Below, piece by piece: positions 1 to 8,206 of a stretch of 64,000 nt of DNA. The stretch comes from Bog-473 sp963787485 (GTDB lineage: Bacteria; Actinomycetota; Acidimicrobiia; Acidimicrobiales; RAAP-2), in contig CAWBDF010000005.1 of the NCBI GenBank assembly GCA_963787485.1, positions 1 to 64,000 of the forward strand, read 5' to 3'. The notes below the pieces were generated by a model that was not told where the DNA came from, did not search any database, and saw only the letters and a list, made by a program, of their open reading frames with translations. Each line of letters begins with the position of its first letter. Position 1 is the stretch's first letter. The position numbers and the translations under genes were made by a program.

Positions 1-28
1 AGCGCTCTACCGACTGAGCTACTCGGGC
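1..28 (-). tRNA. tRNA, 5' part only, cut by window edge
   Basis: Read on the minus strand, the first bases give an acceptor strand GCCCGAG, the TA spacer and a D-arm with GCTCAGTCGGTAGAGC, a standard tRNA 5' half. The anticodon lies outside the window, so the amino acid cannot be assigned. Confidence 0.85.
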
Positions 29-116
29 ACCCGGCCAGACTATCGCTCTGCCGGAGGCCTCCCTGGGCACGGCCATCGCAAAGGCTTGCACCGCATGGGG
101 GCGCACGGCAGGCTGG

Positions 117-758
117 ATGCTCGTGGAGTCAGAGGAGCCGCCATCGGGGACGTCGAGCACGCTATCCGTCCCCAAGGCGGCGGCAGTGCTGGTCGTCTTC
201 GTGGTGGCCGTCGCGGTCCTCGTCGCCGTGGGGACCCGACCGAGCGTGAGCACGTCTCCCGCGGCGCTCACGACGTCGTCGACCACGACCACTTCCACTG
301 GCGTCCCGGGCGGCGCGGGAGCCTCCACCACGACCACCGCGCATGGCGCGACCACGACCACCGCGCATGGCGCGACCACCACGACGAGCGCGCACTCGAG
401 GTCCTCGGGTGGCTCCACCACGACGACGCTCCCCCGCTCCTCGCTCAGCGTCGTCGTGGCCAACGGAACGAGCACGTCCGGACTCGCCGCGCACTACACG
501 ACGGAGATCGGGGCCGCTGGATACGCCATGAAGACACCGCTGGACACCACCACTCCGCAGACCACCTCGGCGGTGTACTACGCCTCGGGGCAGCAGGCCG
601 CGGCCTCCTCGATCGCCACCTCCATCGGAGTCAAGCCCAGTGAGGTGCAGCCGCTGACCACGTCGGTGCCGGTCAACGGCGTGACGGGGTCCGACGTGGT
701 CGTCGTCATCGGGCAGGACCTGGCCTCGAGCACCACCACGACGACCGCGAGCTCCTGA
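117..758 (+). CDS. LytR C-terminal domain (LytR_C) membrane-anchored protein
   Basis: 213-aa protein with one membrane segment at about residues 20-42, then a Ser/Thr-rich linker (about 43-105) with three copies of AHGATTTT-like repeats, then a C-terminal domain (about 108-205) starting LSVVVANGTSTSGLA, the typical opening of the LytR cell-envelope C-terminal domain. No LytR-CpsA-Psr catalytic domain is present, so it is the stand-alone form common in actinobacteria. The domain is presumably exposed outside the membrane; its biochemical role is not established. ATG start; the stop lies 2 bases before otsB, so the two are probably co-transcribed. Confidence 0.85.
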   Translation: MLVESEEPPSGTSSTLSVPKAAAVLVVFVVAVAVLVAVGTRPSVSTSPAALTTSSTTTTSTGVPGGAGASTTTTAHGATTTTAHGATTTTSAHSRSSGGSTTTTLPRSSLSVVVANGTSTSGLAAHYTTEIGAAGYAMKTPLDTTTPQTTSAVYYASGQQAAASSIATSIGVKPSEVQPLTTSVPVNGVTGSDVVVVIGQDLASSTTTTTASS

Positions 759-760
759 CG

Positions 761-1615
761 TTGCTGGGCGCCGGCGGGCAGACCGGGGCGCCCATCGCCG
801 CTCCGCTCCGCTCCCTCGCGGCGGACCCCGCGGGGAGCGCGCTGTTCCTCGACTTCGACGGCACGTTGTCAGCCGTCGTCTCCGATCCCCGCGACGCACG
901 ACCGTTGCCCGGCGTCTCCGCGCTCCTGGGCCGTCTGGCGCACCGCTTCGCGGTGGTTGCCGTGGTCTCGGGCCGGCCGACGGCTTTCTTGACCGAAGTG
1001 CTGGGTGCGCCCGACGGGGTCGTCCTGGCCGGCCTCTACGGGCTGGAGCGGGCCCTGGGCGGCGGGCCCGAGCACGACGCCTGGGCGGCGGTGATCGACC
1101 AGGTGGTCGACGAGGCCCGGGCCGAGGCGCCCCCGGGGGTCTACGTGGAGCCCAAGGGGCTGACCGTCACCCTGCACTGGCGCAACGTGCCCCAGCACAA
1201 GGACTGGGTGCTCGCCTTCGCCGAGCGCCAGCACGAGGCCCACGGGCTCCTGGTGCACCAGGGCCGAGCCGAGCGGGAGCTGCGACCGCCGCACCACGTC
1301 GACAAGGGGACGGTGATTCACGCCCTCGTGTCCGAGCACGATGCACGGCCCGGAGCGGACGCCCTGCGCCACGCGGCGGCGTTCGGTGACGACATGGGCG
1401 ACCTTCCCGCCTTCGACGCGCTGGCCGAGCTGCGGTCCTCCGATGGCACTCCGCTCGACGCAGTGAGGATCGCCGCGGTGGACGCGGAGAGCCCGCCCGA
1501 GGTGGCGGCGCGGGCCGACGTGACGGTGCAGGGCGCGACGGGCGCCGTCGAGTTGCTGCGCGCCCTGGCGGCCGAGGCCGAGGCCGAGGCCGGAGCCGGC
1601 GAGCCGCCGCCCTGA
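761..1615 (+). CDS. otsB: Trehalose-6-phosphate phosphatase
   Basis: 284-aa HAD-family phosphatase that would convert trehalose 6-phosphate to trehalose. Motif I is DFDGTL with nucleophile Asp31 and Asp33; motif II lies in VVSGRP, and the C-terminal GDDMGDLPAF segment supplies motif IV acidic residues. Length fits OtsB. The TTG start two bases after the upstream stop is the best available; only a short, poorly conserved N-terminus depends on it. It converges with otsA, whose stop is four bases away, so the two halves of the trehalose pathway are adjacent but on opposite strands. The C-terminus is Ala/Glu-rich. Confidence 0.9.
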   Translation: MLGAGGQTGAPIAAPLRSLAADPAGSALFLDFDGTLSAVVSDPRDARPLPGVSALLGRLAHRFAVVAVVSGRPTAFLTEVLGAPDGVVLAGLYGLERALGGGPEHDAWAAVIDQVVDEARAEAPPGVYVEPKGLTVTLHWRNVPQHKDWVLAFAERQHEAHGLLVHQGRAERELRPPHHVDKGTVIHALVSEHDARPGADALRHAAAFGDDMGDLPAFDALAELRSSDGTPLDAVRIAAVDAESPPEVAARADVTVQGATGAVELLRALAAEAEAEAGAGEPPP

Positions 1616-1618
1616 GCT

Positions 1619-3026
1619 TCAGCCCTGAGCCGCCGCCAGCTGGTCCTCCCACCAGTGCGCCGCGCTGCGGGCACGCACCGCAGCGCGCAACGCCGACGCC
1701 CGCTCGGCACGCTCGCCGGGGCTCATGGAGAGCGCGCGGTGCAACGCGTCGGCCGTCCCCACGACGTCGAAGGGGTTGACCCCGAGCGCGCCCCGACCGT
1801 CGAGCGCCAGCTCGTCCCAGGCTCCGGCGTTGCGGGAGAGCACCAACACACCGTCGACCGTGTTGAGGAGCGGACCCTCCTTGGCCACCAGGTTGAGACC
1901 GTCGCGCACCGGGTTGACCAGCACCACGTCGGCGAGGCACAGGGCGGCCAGCGAGCGCGCCCGGTCGTCATGGACCGAGAGCACGATGGGCGTCCAACCC
2001 TCGGCAGGGGAGCCCAATTCGTGGTTGATCCGCTCGGCCGTGTGCTCCACGTCGGCCCCGTAGGCGAGATACTCGGCCAGTCCTTGCCGCGACGGATAGG
2101 CGAAGGCTACGTGCACCACCTCGCCCCGCCACTCGGGATGGGCGCGCAGGAGCTCCTCGAAGGCCAGCATCCCGCGCACGATGTTCTTCGAGGGCTCCAA
2201 GCGGTCGGTCCGAACGACGATGCGGCGCCCGCCCACCTCGTCCCGCAGTGCGGCCGCGGCCGCGTCAGACTCCGTCGTGGCCGCCTCGACTTCGAGCGCG
2301 CCGGCATCGAGTCCGAGCGGTGCCACGAACGACGGCGGGGCCGGACGGCCCGCCGCGGCATAGCACCCCAGGAAGCCGGCCTCCCAGGCCCGGGCGTGGA
2401 AGCCGCATGCGCCGAAGCCGGCCATGCCCTCGAGCAGCTCGTCTGCCACCGCGTCGGGGAGTACGCCGAACATGGCCGGCGCGGCGAACGGAGTGTGCAA
2501 GAAGTGCACGGTCCGCAGGTCGGGCCACGCCTCGGCGAGCATCCGCCCGAGCAGCGAGAAGTGGTAGTCCTGCACCAGTACCGTCCCGCCGGACGCGGCG
2601 TGTGCCGACACGACGTCGGCCACGGCCTGGTTGTAGGCCCGGTAGCCGTCCCACGCCTCCCGCCAGCGGTGGTCGAAGCGGGGACGGTAGGGGAGATCGA
2701 AGAGATGGTGGTGGCAGTACCACAGCGTCGTGTTGGCCACCACGTCGTAAGCCTGGCGGTACGTCTCGTCGTCGACGACGACGGGAACGAGGTCGAGCCC
2801 GTCGAGGCTCATGAGGCCACGCGCCACGGCCTCGCGGTCGGCGGCGCCCATCGTCACGGAGGCCCACGTCGTGCCGCTCCCCGCCAAAATCCGGTGCAAC
2901 GACGAGGCGAGTCCGCCCCCGGCCGGCGCCGCGGACCAGCGCGTCGTCGGGCCCGGCGCGGAAGCTGAGTGGGCCCCGATTGGAGACGACGACCAAGGCG
3001 CGGGCGGCCTCACGGGTGTCGTTCAC
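1619..3026 (-). CDS. otsA: Trehalose-6-phosphate synthase, frameshifted near the N-terminus
   Basis: GT20 glycosyltransferase making trehalose 6-phosphate from a nucleotide-glucose and glucose 6-phosphate. The start at 3026 gives MNDTREAARALVVVSNRGPL, the classic OtsA N-terminus, but the conserved body (GGGLASSLHRIL onwards, HHHLFDLPYRP, VQDYHF, HTPFAAP, RLEPSKNI, LVNPVRDGLNLVAKE) is in the neighbouring frame. Removing one base from the C/G run around 2915-2923 restores VRGAGGGGLASS, matching the family glycine loop. Read in one frame, the gene would lack a sensible N-terminus. The start overlaps the gpgS stop as ATGA, indicating a gpgS-otsA operon. Indel error or a real lesion are both possible. 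Confidence 0.85.
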
Positions 3027-3841
3027 GGCAGCTTTGGCCAGCCCGAGGGATCGGCTCGCTCGAGCGCGGCGCGCAGGACGTCGACCGCCTGGGGGCGCAG
3101 CTCGTGCAGCGGCCGGTTGCGGTGAATGCGCTCGCCCAGGTCCACCTGAGCCAGCGCGTCGGCCCCCAAGGTCCGTGCCACGTCGATGAGCAGTCCGAGC
3201 TCGACGCCGTATCCCTCGGCGAACCCCACCTTCTCGAACACCCCGCGATGGGCCGCCGTCTCACCGGCCAGCGGTTGGCGCACCCACGACAGCGCGGGGT
3301 ACAGGAGCTCGAGGACCGGGCGTGCCACGAGCTCGGTCACCCGCCCGCCGCCGGTCGGCTCTCCGTGGAGCGGGCGCGTGTAGAAGCCCTTCACCAGTGC
3401 GACGTGGTGGGTCGTCAGCAGTGGCCCGAGCAACCCGGTGACGAAGGCGGGTGTCGTGTTGGCCACGTCGGCGTCGAGGAAGACCACCACGTCACCCGCC
3501 GAGGCAGCCAACGCGGCGGCCATGGCGCCGCCTTTGCCCCCCGGGCTCCCAGGCCCGTCGGCCCCGCCCGGGCCCTCCACCACGAGGGCGCCCGCGTTGC
3601 GGGCCTGGGCCGCCGTGTCGTCGAACGACCCGTCGTCGAGCACGATCACCTCGTCGACGAGCCCGTTGCCTCCCTGGACGGCCATGAAGGGTTGGACCAC
3701 CGCCCGGACCACCGATCCCACTGTCGAGGCCTCGTTGTGCGCGGGAATGCACACCGAGACGCTCCGACCCGCGCCTGCCTTGGCTTCGAGAACCAGCTCA
3801 GTGGGGAAGTCCCCGTGGTGATAGGTGTTTCCCACGCCCAC
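3023..3841 (-). CDS. gpgS: Glucosyl-3-phosphoglycerate synthase
   Basis: 272-aa GT-A fold glycosyltransferase. The N-terminus SVCIPAHNEASTVGSVVRA, a central FLDADV with the DxD pair Asp123/Asp125, and the FYTRPL, GGGRVTELVARP and QPLAGE blocks are typical of GpgS. The enzyme transfers glucose to 3-phosphoglycerate, the first step to glucosylglycerate and, in mycobacteria, to methylglucose lipopolysaccharides. It is first of two genes with otsA (ATGA overlap), so two compatible-solute pathways are co-expressed. No GpgP phosphatase gene is visible nearby. Confidence 0.9.
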   Translation of the reverse strand: MGVGNTYHHGDFPTELVLEAKAGAGRSVSVCIPAHNEASTVGSVVRAVVQPFMAVQGGNGLVDEVIVLDDGSFDDTAAQARNAGALVVEGPGGADGPGSPGGKGGAMAAALAASAGDVVVFLDADVANTTPAFVTGLLGPLLTTHHVALVKGFYTRPLHGEPTGGGRVTELVARPVLELLYPALSWVRQPLAGETAAHRGVFEKVGFAEGYGVELGLLIDVARTLGADALAQVDLGERIHRNRPLHELRPQAVDVLRAALERADPSGWPKLP

Positions 3842-3896
3842 GATTCAAGCAGCCGCGCTGCGGGGCGGGTGCGCCGAGGGGGTCCGGGGCGCTGCG

Positions 3897-3925
3897 TTGA
3901 GACGGTCGCGCCACGCGAGATACCA
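3897..3925 (+). promoter_or_regulatory. Sigma70-type promoter of the riboswitch/thrC-like transcript
   Basis: TTGAGA (3897-3902) and TACCAT (3920-3925) are separated by 17 bases, an ideal spacing. The predicted transcription start at about 3932 is exactly where the riboswitch begins. Confidence 0.65.
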
Positions 3926-3931
3926 TGGTCG

Positions 3932-4040
3932 GCATCATCCAGAGCGACTGAGGGACGGGCCCGATGACGTCGCGGCAACCAGTGACCCAGTGTCCCGTGA
4001 CACGGAGCACCTGGTGCCAACGCCCGATCGATGAGGAGGA
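3932..4040 (+). promoter_or_regulatory. SAM riboswitch (S-box, SAM-I/SAM-IV group)
   Basis: The leader carries the conserved S-box string ATCCAGAGCGACTGAGGGA, then GGGCCCGATGACGTC, GCGGCAACC and, before the end, GGTGCCAA, in the right order and spacing. P1 can form between TCATC (3935-3939) and GATGA (4030-4034). The 3' strand of P1 runs into the Shine-Dalgarno GAGGAGGA (4033-4040), so SAM binding would be expected to hide the ribosome site of the downstream gene: translational control. No separate terminator hairpin is seen between aptamer and start. SAM-I versus SAM-IV cannot be settled by eye. Confidence 0.88.
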
Positions 4041-4043
4041 CCG

Positions 4044-5315
4044 ATGGTCGATTTCGTCACTGGGCTGTCCTGTCGTGAGTGTGGTCGCGCCTATCCGGCC
4101 GAGGCGCTGCACGTCTGCGACTACTGCTTCGGGCCACTCGAGGTGGTGTACGACTACGAGCGCATCGCCGCCGGGATCAGTCGCGAACGGATCGCCGCCG
4201 GTCCGCGCACCATCTGGCGCTACCGCGACCTGTTACCCGTCGACGACCTGACGCCCGTCGACCTGGGCGCGGGCTTCACCCCCCTGGTGCGTGCCGACCG
4301 GCTGGCCGCCGAGCTCGGGCTGGGCGAACTGTGGATCAAGGACGACACGGCCAATCCCACCGGGTCCTTCAAGGACCGCGTCGTCTCGGTGGCGCTGACC
4401 AAGGCGCGCCAACTCGGGTTCAAGGTGGCGGCGTGCGCCTCGACCGGGAATCTGGCCAACTCGGTGGCGGCCCACGCCGCACGGGCCGGCATGGATTCGG
4501 TGGTGCTCATCCCGAGCGACCTCGAGTCGGCCAAGGTCACCATGACCGCGGTCTACGGGGGGAAGGTGATCGCCGTCGAGGGGACCTACGACGATGTCAA
4601 CCGTCTGTGCGCCGAGCTGACGAGTGAGCGGCCGTCGTGGGCCTTCGTCAACGTCAACGTGCGCACCTACTACGCCGAGGGGTCCAAGACGCTGGCTTTC
4701 GAGATCGCCGAGCAGCTCGGTTGGGAGGCGCCCGACCACGTGGTCGTCCCCGTCGGCTCGGGCAGCCAGCTGACCAAGGTGGCCAAGGGCTTCGCCGAGC
4801 TGGGCAAGGTGGGCTTGTTGCCGGGCGAGCCGGCGGTGCGGGTCTCGGGGGCCCAGCCGGCCGGGTGCTCGCCGGTGGCGACGGCCTTCGCTGAGGGCAC
4901 CGACGCCATCCGGCCGGTCAAGCCGGACACCATCGCCAAGTCGCTGGCCATCGGCAACCCCGCCGACGGCTGGTACGCCCTCGACGTGGTGCGGCGCACG
5001 GGCGGCGCCTGTGTCGCCGTGAGCGACGAGGAGGTGATCGAGGGCATTGCGCTGCTGGCCCGCACCGAGGGGATCTTTGCCGAGACCGCCGGCGGCGTCA
5101 CGATCGCCACCCTCGGCCAGCTGGCCGCCTCGGGCGTCGTCCGCCGCGACGAGCGGGTCGTGGCGCTGGTCACCGGTCACGGCCTCAAGACGGTGGAAGC
5201 GCTGACCGGGTCCGTTCACGGGGGTCCCACCGCCACCATCACACCCACCTTGGACGCCTTCGAGGCCGCGCTCGACGCGATCGAGGGCCCCGACCACGAG
5301 GAGTTACCCCAGTGA
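4044..5315 (+). CDS. thrC: Threonine-synthase-like PLP enzyme under SAM riboswitch control
   Basis: 423-aa fold-type-II PLP enzyme with an N-terminal zinc ribbon (Cys10, 13, 25, 28), the PLP-lysine motif NPTGSFKDR (Lys110), the STGNLANS substrate loop and the VPVGSGS phosphate-binding loop. By family it would convert O-phosphohomoserine to threonine. Control by a SAM riboswitch and translational coupling (GTGA) to a sulfur-carrier gene argue for a sulfur-linked job: using O-phosphohomoserine with a protein thiocarboxylate to make homocysteine, as CysM does with O-phosphoserine and CysO. The family call is firm; the alternative reaction is inference. ATG start with a strong GAGGAGGA 3 bases upstream. 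Confidence 0.88.
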   Translation: MVDFVTGLSCRECGRAYPAEALHVCDYCFGPLEVVYDYERIAAGISRERIAAGPRTIWRYRDLLPVDDLTPVDLGAGFTPLVRADRLAAELGLGELWIKDDTANPTGSFKDRVVSVALTKARQLGFKVAACASTGNLANSVAAHAARAGMDSVVLIPSDLESAKVTMTAVYGGKVIAVEGTYDDVNRLCAELTSERPSWAFVNVNVRTYYAEGSKTLAFEIAEQLGWEAPDHVVVPVGSGSQLTKVAKGFAELGKVGLLPGEPAVRVSGAQPAGCSPVATAFAEGTDAIRPVKPDTIAKSLAIGNPADGWYALDVVRRTGGACVAVSDEEVIEGIALLARTEGIFAETAGGVTIATLGQLAASGVVRRDERVVALVTGHGLKTVEALTGSVHGGPTATITPTLDAFEAALDAIEGPDHEELPQ

Positions 5316-5587
5316 GCGTCACCGTCCGCATCCCCACCCAGCTGCGCAGCCTCACCGGGGGCGCCGGAGAGGTGGAGGTGGAGGGGGCCTCCGTCGGTGA
5401 GGTGCTCAAAGCGCTCGACGGGGCCCACCCGGGCCTGGCCGAGCGCCTCTTCGACGAGTCGGGCGCGTTGCGCCGCTTCGTCAACGTCTTCCTGGCGGAG
5501 GAGGACGTTCGCTTCCTCGACGGCCTCTCCACGCCCGTCACGGCGGGACAGACCCTGTCCATCGTCCCCGCCGTCGCCGGGGGTTGA
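5312..5587 (+). CDS. MoaD/ThiS-family sulfur-carrier protein
   Basis: 91-aa beta-grasp protein beginning VTVRIPTQLRSLTGG and ending in the bare Gly-Gly needed for adenylation and thiocarboxylate formation. FVNVFLAEEDVRFLDGL in the middle matches the CysO/MoaD pattern. GTG start overlaps the upstream stop as GTGA, so it is made together with the threonine-synthase-like enzyme and lies under the same SAM riboswitch. Probable role: sulfur donor to that enzyme. A molybdopterin role is less likely because no other moa gene is near. No E1-like activating enzyme or JAMM protease is in the window. Confidence 0.85.
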   Translation: MSVTVRIPTQLRSLTGGAGEVEVEGASVGEVLKALDGAHPGLAERLFDESGALRRFVNVFLAEEDVRFLDGLSTPVTAGQTLSIVPAVAGG

Positions 5588-5636
5588 AAGCCCCGGCCGC
5601 TCGGCCTTGCGTCGGAGGCCGTAAGGTGGTTACCTG

Positions 5637-5663
5637 TTAGCACTCTCAAGAGGAGAGTGCTAA
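5637..5663 (+). promoter_or_regulatory. CIRCE operator (HrcA binding site)
   Basis: TTAGCACTC, nine bases, GAGTGCTAA: a perfect match to the CIRCE consensus, about 90 bases upstream of the groEL start. It predicts heat-shock control by the HrcA repressor. Confidence 0.95.
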
Positions 5664-5751
5664 CACGACAGTCGGGCCGATGCACGCTGCGACCTCCCTG
5701 TGGGGCGGCCGGCGAGCGGATGCCAGAGCGCTACGGGAGGAAGAGACGCAG

Positions 5752-7371
5752 ATGGCCAAGATCATCCACTTCCAGGAAGAGGCCCGCCGCGGCCTCGAGA
5801 CGGGCATGAACAAGCTGGCGGACGCCGTGCGCGTCACGCTCGGCCCCAAGGGCCGCAACGTGGTGCTCGACAAGAAGTGGGGTGCCCCCACCATCACCAA
5901 CGACGGCGTGTCGATCGCCAAGGAGATCGACCTCGAGGACCCCTTCGAGAAGATCGGCGCCGAGTTGGTCAAGGAGGTCGCCAAGAAGACCGACGACGTG
6001 GCCGGTGACGGGACCACGACCGCCACGGTCCTGGCCTGGGCCATGGTCCACGAGGGCCTGCGCAACGTGGCCGCCGGCGCCAACCCGATGTCGCTCAAGC
6101 GGGGGATCGAGGCCGCCGTCGAGACGGCTGTGGGCTCCATCCACGGCATTGCCAAGGAGACCGAGTCCAAGGCGCAGATCGCTCAGGTGGCCTCCATCTC
6201 GGCCGCCGACACCGAGATCGGCGAAATGATCTCCGAGGCGATCGACAAGGTCGGCCGGGACGGCGTCATCACCGTCGAGGAGTCCCAGACCTTCGGGATG
6301 GACATGGATCTGGTCGAGGGCATGCGCTTCGACAAGGGCTACATCGCCCCCTACTTCGTGACCGACCCCGAGCGTATGGAGGCGGTGCTCGAGGACGCCT
6401 ACATCCTCTTGGTGGGCTCGAAGATCAGCGCCGTGCGCGACCTGCTGCCCGTGCTCGAGAAGGTCATGCAGGGCGGCAAGCCGCTGCTCATCGTGGCCGA
6501 GGACGTCGAGGGCGAGGCCCTGGCCACCCTGGTGGTCAACAAGATCCGTGGCACGTTCCGTTCGGTGGCCGTGAAGGCCCCGGGCTTCGGCGAGCGCCGA
6601 AAGGCCATGCTCCAGGACATCGCCATCCTCACCGGTGGCCAGGTCGTCACCGAAGAAGTCGGCCTCAAGCTCGAGAACGTCACGCTCGACCTCATGGGTA
6701 CGGCGCGCAAGGTCGTCGTCACCAAGGACGAGACGACCATCGTCGAGGGCGGCGGCACCGAGTCGGACATCAAGGGCCGGATCAACCAGATCAAGACCGA
6801 GATCGACAACACCGACTCGGACTACGACCGGGAGAAGCTCCAGGAGCGCCTGGCCAAGCTGTCCGGTGGCGTGGCCGTGATCAAGGTCGGCGCGGCCACC
6901 GAGGTCGAGTTGAAGGAGAAGAAGCACCGGATCGAAGACGCCGTGTCCACGACCAAGGCTGCCATTGAGGAGGGCGTGGTCCCCGGCGGGGGGGTCGCCC
7001 TGCTTCGTGCGCAGGCGGCCATCCTCGAAACGGCGGAGAAGCTCGAGAGTGACGAGGCCACCGGGGCGCGCATCGTGGCCCGGGCCGTCGAGGAGCCGCT
7101 CAAGCAGATCGCGGTCAACGCCGGTCTCGAGGGCGGGGTCGTGGTCGAGAAAGTGCGCAACCTCAAGGGCGCCCACGGCCTCAACGCGGCCACCAACGAG
7201 TACGAGGACCTGTTCAAGGCCGGTGTGATCGACGCCGCCAAGGTGACCCGCTCGGCTCTGCAGAACGCGGCCTCCATCGCGGCGCTGTTCCTCACGACCG
7301 AAGCCGTCATTGTGGACAAGCCCGAGGACGAGTCGGCTGCCATGGCCGGCGCCGGGATGGACGACTTCTAA
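5752..7371 (+). CDS. groEL: 60-kDa chaperonin GroEL, stand-alone copy
   Basis: 539-aa chaperonin starting MAKIIHFQEEARRGLETG with all landmarks: TLGPKGRNVVLDKKWGAP, the ATP-site VAGDGTTTATVLA, and GGGVALLRA in the C-terminal equatorial domain. The tail ends GAGMDDF without a GGM repeat or His-rich tail. ATG at 5752 is chosen because GGGAGGAAGAG lies just upstream and the protein aligns from MAKI. No groES is adjacent, which is usual for the actinobacterial groEL2-type locus; another groES-linked copy probably exists elsewhere. Controlled by the upstream CIRCE. Confidence 0.97.
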   Translation: MAKIIHFQEEARRGLETGMNKLADAVRVTLGPKGRNVVLDKKWGAPTITNDGVSIAKEIDLEDPFEKIGAELVKEVAKKTDDVAGDGTTTATVLAWAMVHEGLRNVAAGANPMSLKRGIEAAVETAVGSIHGIAKETESKAQIAQVASISAADTEIGEMISEAIDKVGRDGVITVEESQTFGMDMDLVEGMRFDKGYIAPYFVTDPERMEAVLEDAYILLVGSKISAVRDLLPVLEKVMQGGKPLLIVAEDVEGEALATLVVNKIRGTFRSVAVKAPGFGERRKAMLQDIAILTGGQVVTEEVGLKLENVTLDLMGTARKVVVTKDETTIVEGGGTESDIKGRINQIKTEIDNTDSDYDREKLQERLAKLSGGVAVIKVGAATEVELKEKKHRIEDAVSTTKAAIEEGVVPGGGVALLRAQAAILETAEKLESDEATGARIVARAVEEPLKQIAVNAGLEGGVVVEKVRNLKGAHGLNAATNEYEDLFKAGVIDAAKVTRSALQNAASIAALFLTTEAVIVDKPEDESAAMAGAGMDDF

Positions 7372-7478
7372 ACTTCGACGAGTTCCACAGGGGTTGCACC
7401 CCCAGGTCACCCTGCTGTCACAGTCGAGCAACAGCAACGAGTGACACGAGAGGTGCCGCATCCCCAACGAGGCTGTAC

Positions 7479-7508
7479 GGTGCGCCCGGCCACCAGGCCG
7501 GGCGCACC
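7479..7508 (+). terminator. Rho-independent terminator after groEL
   Basis: GGTGCGCCCGGC and GCCGGGCGCACC form a perfect 12-bp GC-rich stem with a 6-base loop, followed by the T-rich ACTATTTTCTCT. It insulates groEL from the hemQ operon. Confidence 0.85.
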
Positions 7509-7531
7509 ACTATTTTCTCTACACTTGGCCA

Positions 7532-8206
7532 GTGGCACTGACCCCGACGACCGGCTGGGGGGTCCTGCACCTCTTCTGTCGGCCGGGCACCGACTTCGAG
7601 CCCGGGGCCCTGCGCAAGGCCGTGAGCTCGGCGCAGGAGGACGGGTACCAGGTGGTCCCGGCAGCCCTGCTCGGGCACAAGGCGGATCTCGGGCTCATGG
7701 TGCTGGGAGCCGACCTGTGGCGGCTGCGGCGGTTCCAGACCGAGGCGGCTGCCTCAGGTCTCATGGCGGACCAGTCCTACGTCTCGCTCACCGAGATCTC
7801 TGAGTATGCGGCGGGGATCCCCGACGCCCTGCGCCAGGCCCGCCTCTTTCCCCAGCTGCCGCCGGAGGGCAAACCGGCCTTCTGCTTCTATCCCATGAGC
7901 AAGCGGCGCGGGGAGGGGCACAACTGGTACGCCCTCGAGTACGACGCCCGCAAGGAGCTGATGCTGGGCCACGGCAAGGTTGGGCGGACGTTCCACGGGC
8001 GGGTGCTCCAGGTGATCACGGGGTCGACGGGCCTGGACGACTACGAGTGGGGGGTCACGCTCTTCGGGACCCACCCCGACGACCTGAAGGACTGCGTCTA
8101 CCAGATGCGTTTCGACGAGGCCTCGGCCCGCTACGCCGTGTTCGGGCCCTTCTACACCGGCATGGTGGGGACCCTCGACGAGGTGCTGGGCTCGTTGGGC
8201 GCCTGA
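7532..8206 (+). CDS. hemQ: Coproheme decarboxylase / heme peroxidase HemQ
   Basis: 224-aa chlorite-dismutase-family protein. YPMSKRR (Tyr120) carries the tyrosine that acts as radical in coproheme decarboxylation, and GHGKVGR (His147) matches the proximal heme ligand; ITGSTGLDDYEWGVTLF is the family signature. It completes the coproporphyrin-dependent heme pathway of actinobacteria. GTG start lies 6 bases after a TACACT box, suggesting a leaderless mRNA. The stop overlaps larE (TGATG), so heme maturation is co-transcribed with a sulfur-transferase gene. Confidence 0.93.
   Translation: MALTPTTGWGVLHLFCRPGTDFEPGALRKAVSSAQEDGYQVVPAALLGHKADLGLMVLGADLWRLRRFQTEAAASGLMADQSYVSLTEISEYAAGIPDALRQARLFPQLPPEGKPAFCFYPMSKRRGEGHNWYALEYDARKELMLGHGKVGRTFHGRVLQVITGSTGLDDYEWGVTLFGTHPDDLKDCVYQMRFDEASARYAVFGPFYTGMVGTLDEVLGSLGA

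Noticed and set aside
5731..7467. Long minus-strand frame opposite groEL
   Set aside because: Shadow of the strongly biased groEL codons; Asp/His/Leu/Gly-rich with no family resemblance.
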